A stretch of 6,828 nucleotides of DNA, taken from the NCBI GenBank assembly GCA_024691465.1, contig JAILNO010000097.1, forward strand, positions 1 to 6,828, read 5' to 3'. Numbering within the stretch: position 1 is the first letter of the stretch; each line of letters begins with the position of its first letter. A program made the translations under genes and the position numbers. The notes under the pieces were generated by a model that did no database searches, had not been told where the DNA came from, and saw only the letters and a program-made list of their open reading frames with translations. This document shows, piece after piece, positions 5,851-6,828 of this stretch. This DNA is from Pseudobutyrivibrio sp. (GTDB lineage Bacteria > Bacillota_A > Clostridia > Lachnospirales > Lachnospiraceae).

Positions 5851-6828
5851 CTACCCCTTCAAATACTTAACTGGAATGGTGATCATCACAAGGGTACCTG
5901 TGCCCATCTCCGAATCCATATCAAAAGTTACCTCTCCTTCGGTAACCATCTTGAGTCTAAGGCATGCATTGACTATGCCCACTCGTCCCTTTTCCTTAAG
6001 CATCTCGATACTGGCTGTTCTCATGCTCTTAAGCAATGAATCTACAGTCTCCTCTGGAATGCCATTACCAGTATCTTCAATCTCTATTACCACTGATTCG
6101 TCCTTATGATACACCCTTACGAATATCCAGCCAGGAGCATTCTTGCTCTCGATGCCGTGGACACATGCGTTTTCCACAAAAGTAACTATGGTAAGCTTAG
6201 GAATCAACAATTCCTTACACTCATCCTCCACATCCAATTCAAAGGAAAGTCTATCGCCAAATCGATACTTCTGAAGCTTCAAGTAAGCCTCCACAAAATC
6301 CATCTCATTGATGATTCTTATACTATCCTGTTGCCACTCAGTATACTGCCTCTGCAACTTAGCCAAGTGCTCCACCATGCCTGCAGTCTCATTCTCCTGC
6401 TTAAGAATAGAATGCATCCTGATACTCTCTAAAGCATTGAATAGGAAGTGTGGATTGATCTGGCTATGTAAGGCCAGTAGCTCGGCATTCTTGCGGGCCA
6501 CCACCGTCTCCTGCTGACGAATCCTGTTCTTATAAGTAATATGAATCAGCTCACTTACAAACAATGGCAGTGATATATTAACCAGAAGCATCAGCAGTAC
6601 CTGATACCATCTGTGCTTAAGAATGGTAAGCATGTTGTAATCGTTGCTTATTATATTGATATGAAGATTCTGTCCATATACCATGAAATCCTGAGTGTAG
6701 GATACGTCCTTCAGAGAGTCTAGGCTGGCGTAATTTTTGCCCACATTACTGTAACGACCGTTAGAGATAAGCACCCTCTCATCGTCACATATATATCCCC
6801 TATACTCATAATTGAGATTCTCCAGAAT
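5851..6828 (-). CDS. yesM: Sensor histidine kinase, YesM/LytS-like (HisKA_7TM-free, His_kinase type), N-terminus outside window
   Basis: Partial gene: 325 residues are visible and the frame is open to the right edge. A GTG at 6772-6774 could be taken as a start, but coding continues upstream in the same domain, so the true start is outside the window. Fragment residues 1-~74 look like the end of an extracellular Cache-like sensor (ICDDERVLISNG then VGKNY). One membrane segment follows (~75-98), then a short basic/coiled linker, then the His_kinase motif QINPHFLFN with phospho-acceptor His127 (codon 6448-6450). The ATPase domain has N box FVENACVHG (Asn220), G1 DTGNG (252-256), G2 GRVGI (281-285) and a GTGT loop near 309-312. 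It should autophosphorylate in response to an extracellular sugar and pass phosphate to the YesN-type regulator 4 bp downstream. Only about 20 residues separate the membrane segment from the histidine motif, so the HAMP domain usual in YesM is absent. Family certain; the ligand is inferred from context. Confidence 0.94.
   Translation of the reverse strand: MLENLNYEYRGYICDDERVLISNGRYSNVGKNYASLDSLKDVSYTQDFMVYGQNLHINIISNDYNMLTILKHRWYQVLLMLLVNISLPLFVSELIHITYKNRIRQQETVVARKNAELLALHSQINPHFLFNALESIRMHSILKQENETAGMVEHLAKLQRQYTEWQQDSIRIINEMDFVEAYLKLQKYRFGDRLSFELDVEDECKELLIPKLTIVTFVENACVHGIESKNAPGWIFVRVYHKDESVVIEIEDTGNGIPEETVDSLLKSMRTASIEMLKEKGRVGIVNACLRLKMVTEGEVTFDMDSEMGTGTLVMITIPVKYLKG

Noticed and set aside
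5876..6517. Plus-strand open frames opposite the kinase catalytic region
   Set aside because: They are antisense to the N, G1 and G2 boxes and the histidine motif, with composition expected of reverse-complement shadows.
5851..6774. Treating the kinase as a complete 307-residue protein starting at the GTG at 6774
   Set aside because: The frame stays open to the window edge with 18 more codons that continue the Cache-like sensor, and no ribosome-binding site is evident before the GTG. The gene is 5'-truncated by the window.
1..6828. Mobile element, CRISPR array or tRNA
   Set aside because: No terminal inverted repeats, transposase motifs, spaced repeats or cloverleaf were seen, and almost all bases are in conserved genes.

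Overview
The window is part of one carbohydrate-utilisation locus, and every recognisable gene lies on the minus strand. Read in the direction of transcription (high to low coordinates), it encodes: the C-terminal part of a YesM-type sensor histidine kinase (runs off the right edge), a YesN-type response regulator with an AraC-like DNA-binding domain, an intrinsic terminator and an intergenic control region, a lipoprotein sugar-binding protein, two CUT1-type ABC permeases (LplB/YtcP type), and the first half of a cytoplasmic GH8 enzyme (runs off the left edge). I found no RNA gene, CRISPR array, insertion sequence or phage feature.

The lipobox-bearing binding protein, strong AAGGAGG-type ribosome-binding sites, YesM/YesN regulators, moderate GC content and absence of an ATPase next to the permeases suggest a low-to-moderate GC Gram-positive Firmicute. 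A gut or rumen Lachnospiraceae (Butyrivibrio, Pseudobutyrivibrio or Roseburia-like) is my best guess from overall flavour, but it was not tested.

The best clue to function is the gene at the left edge. Its 191 visible residues closely match, from memory, the N-terminal half of Bacillus halodurans Rex, the GH8 reducing-end-xylose-releasing exo-oligoxylanase. The catalytic acid (RTEG motif) and the PAPDGEE motif are intact. The order kinase, regulator, binding protein, permease, permease is that of the Geobacillus stearothermophilus xynDC-xynEFG xylo-oligosaccharide system and of the Paenibacillus aldouronate cluster. The likely circuit is as follows. Extracellular xylo-oligosaccharide is sensed by the kinase, alone or through the binding protein. 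The phosphorylated regulator activates the promoter in the 133-bp gap at 4127-4259. The lipoprotein and two permeases import the oligosaccharide with an ATPase encoded elsewhere. The GH8 enzyme then trims xylose from the reducing end in the cytoplasm.

The control region at 4127-4259 is the only intergenic stretch over 100 bp. It holds a 13-bp-stem terminator for the regulator operon, a pair of 7-bp direct repeats one helical turn apart, a promoter with a plausible -10 and almost no -35, a perfect GGGAC/GTCCC inverted repeat in the presumed leader, and a near-perfect Shine-Dalgarno. The kinase seems to lack a HAMP domain between its last membrane segment and the phospho-acceptor histidine, which is the most unusual protein feature here. 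The overall system is a known type; the possible novelty is in these architectural and regulatory details.
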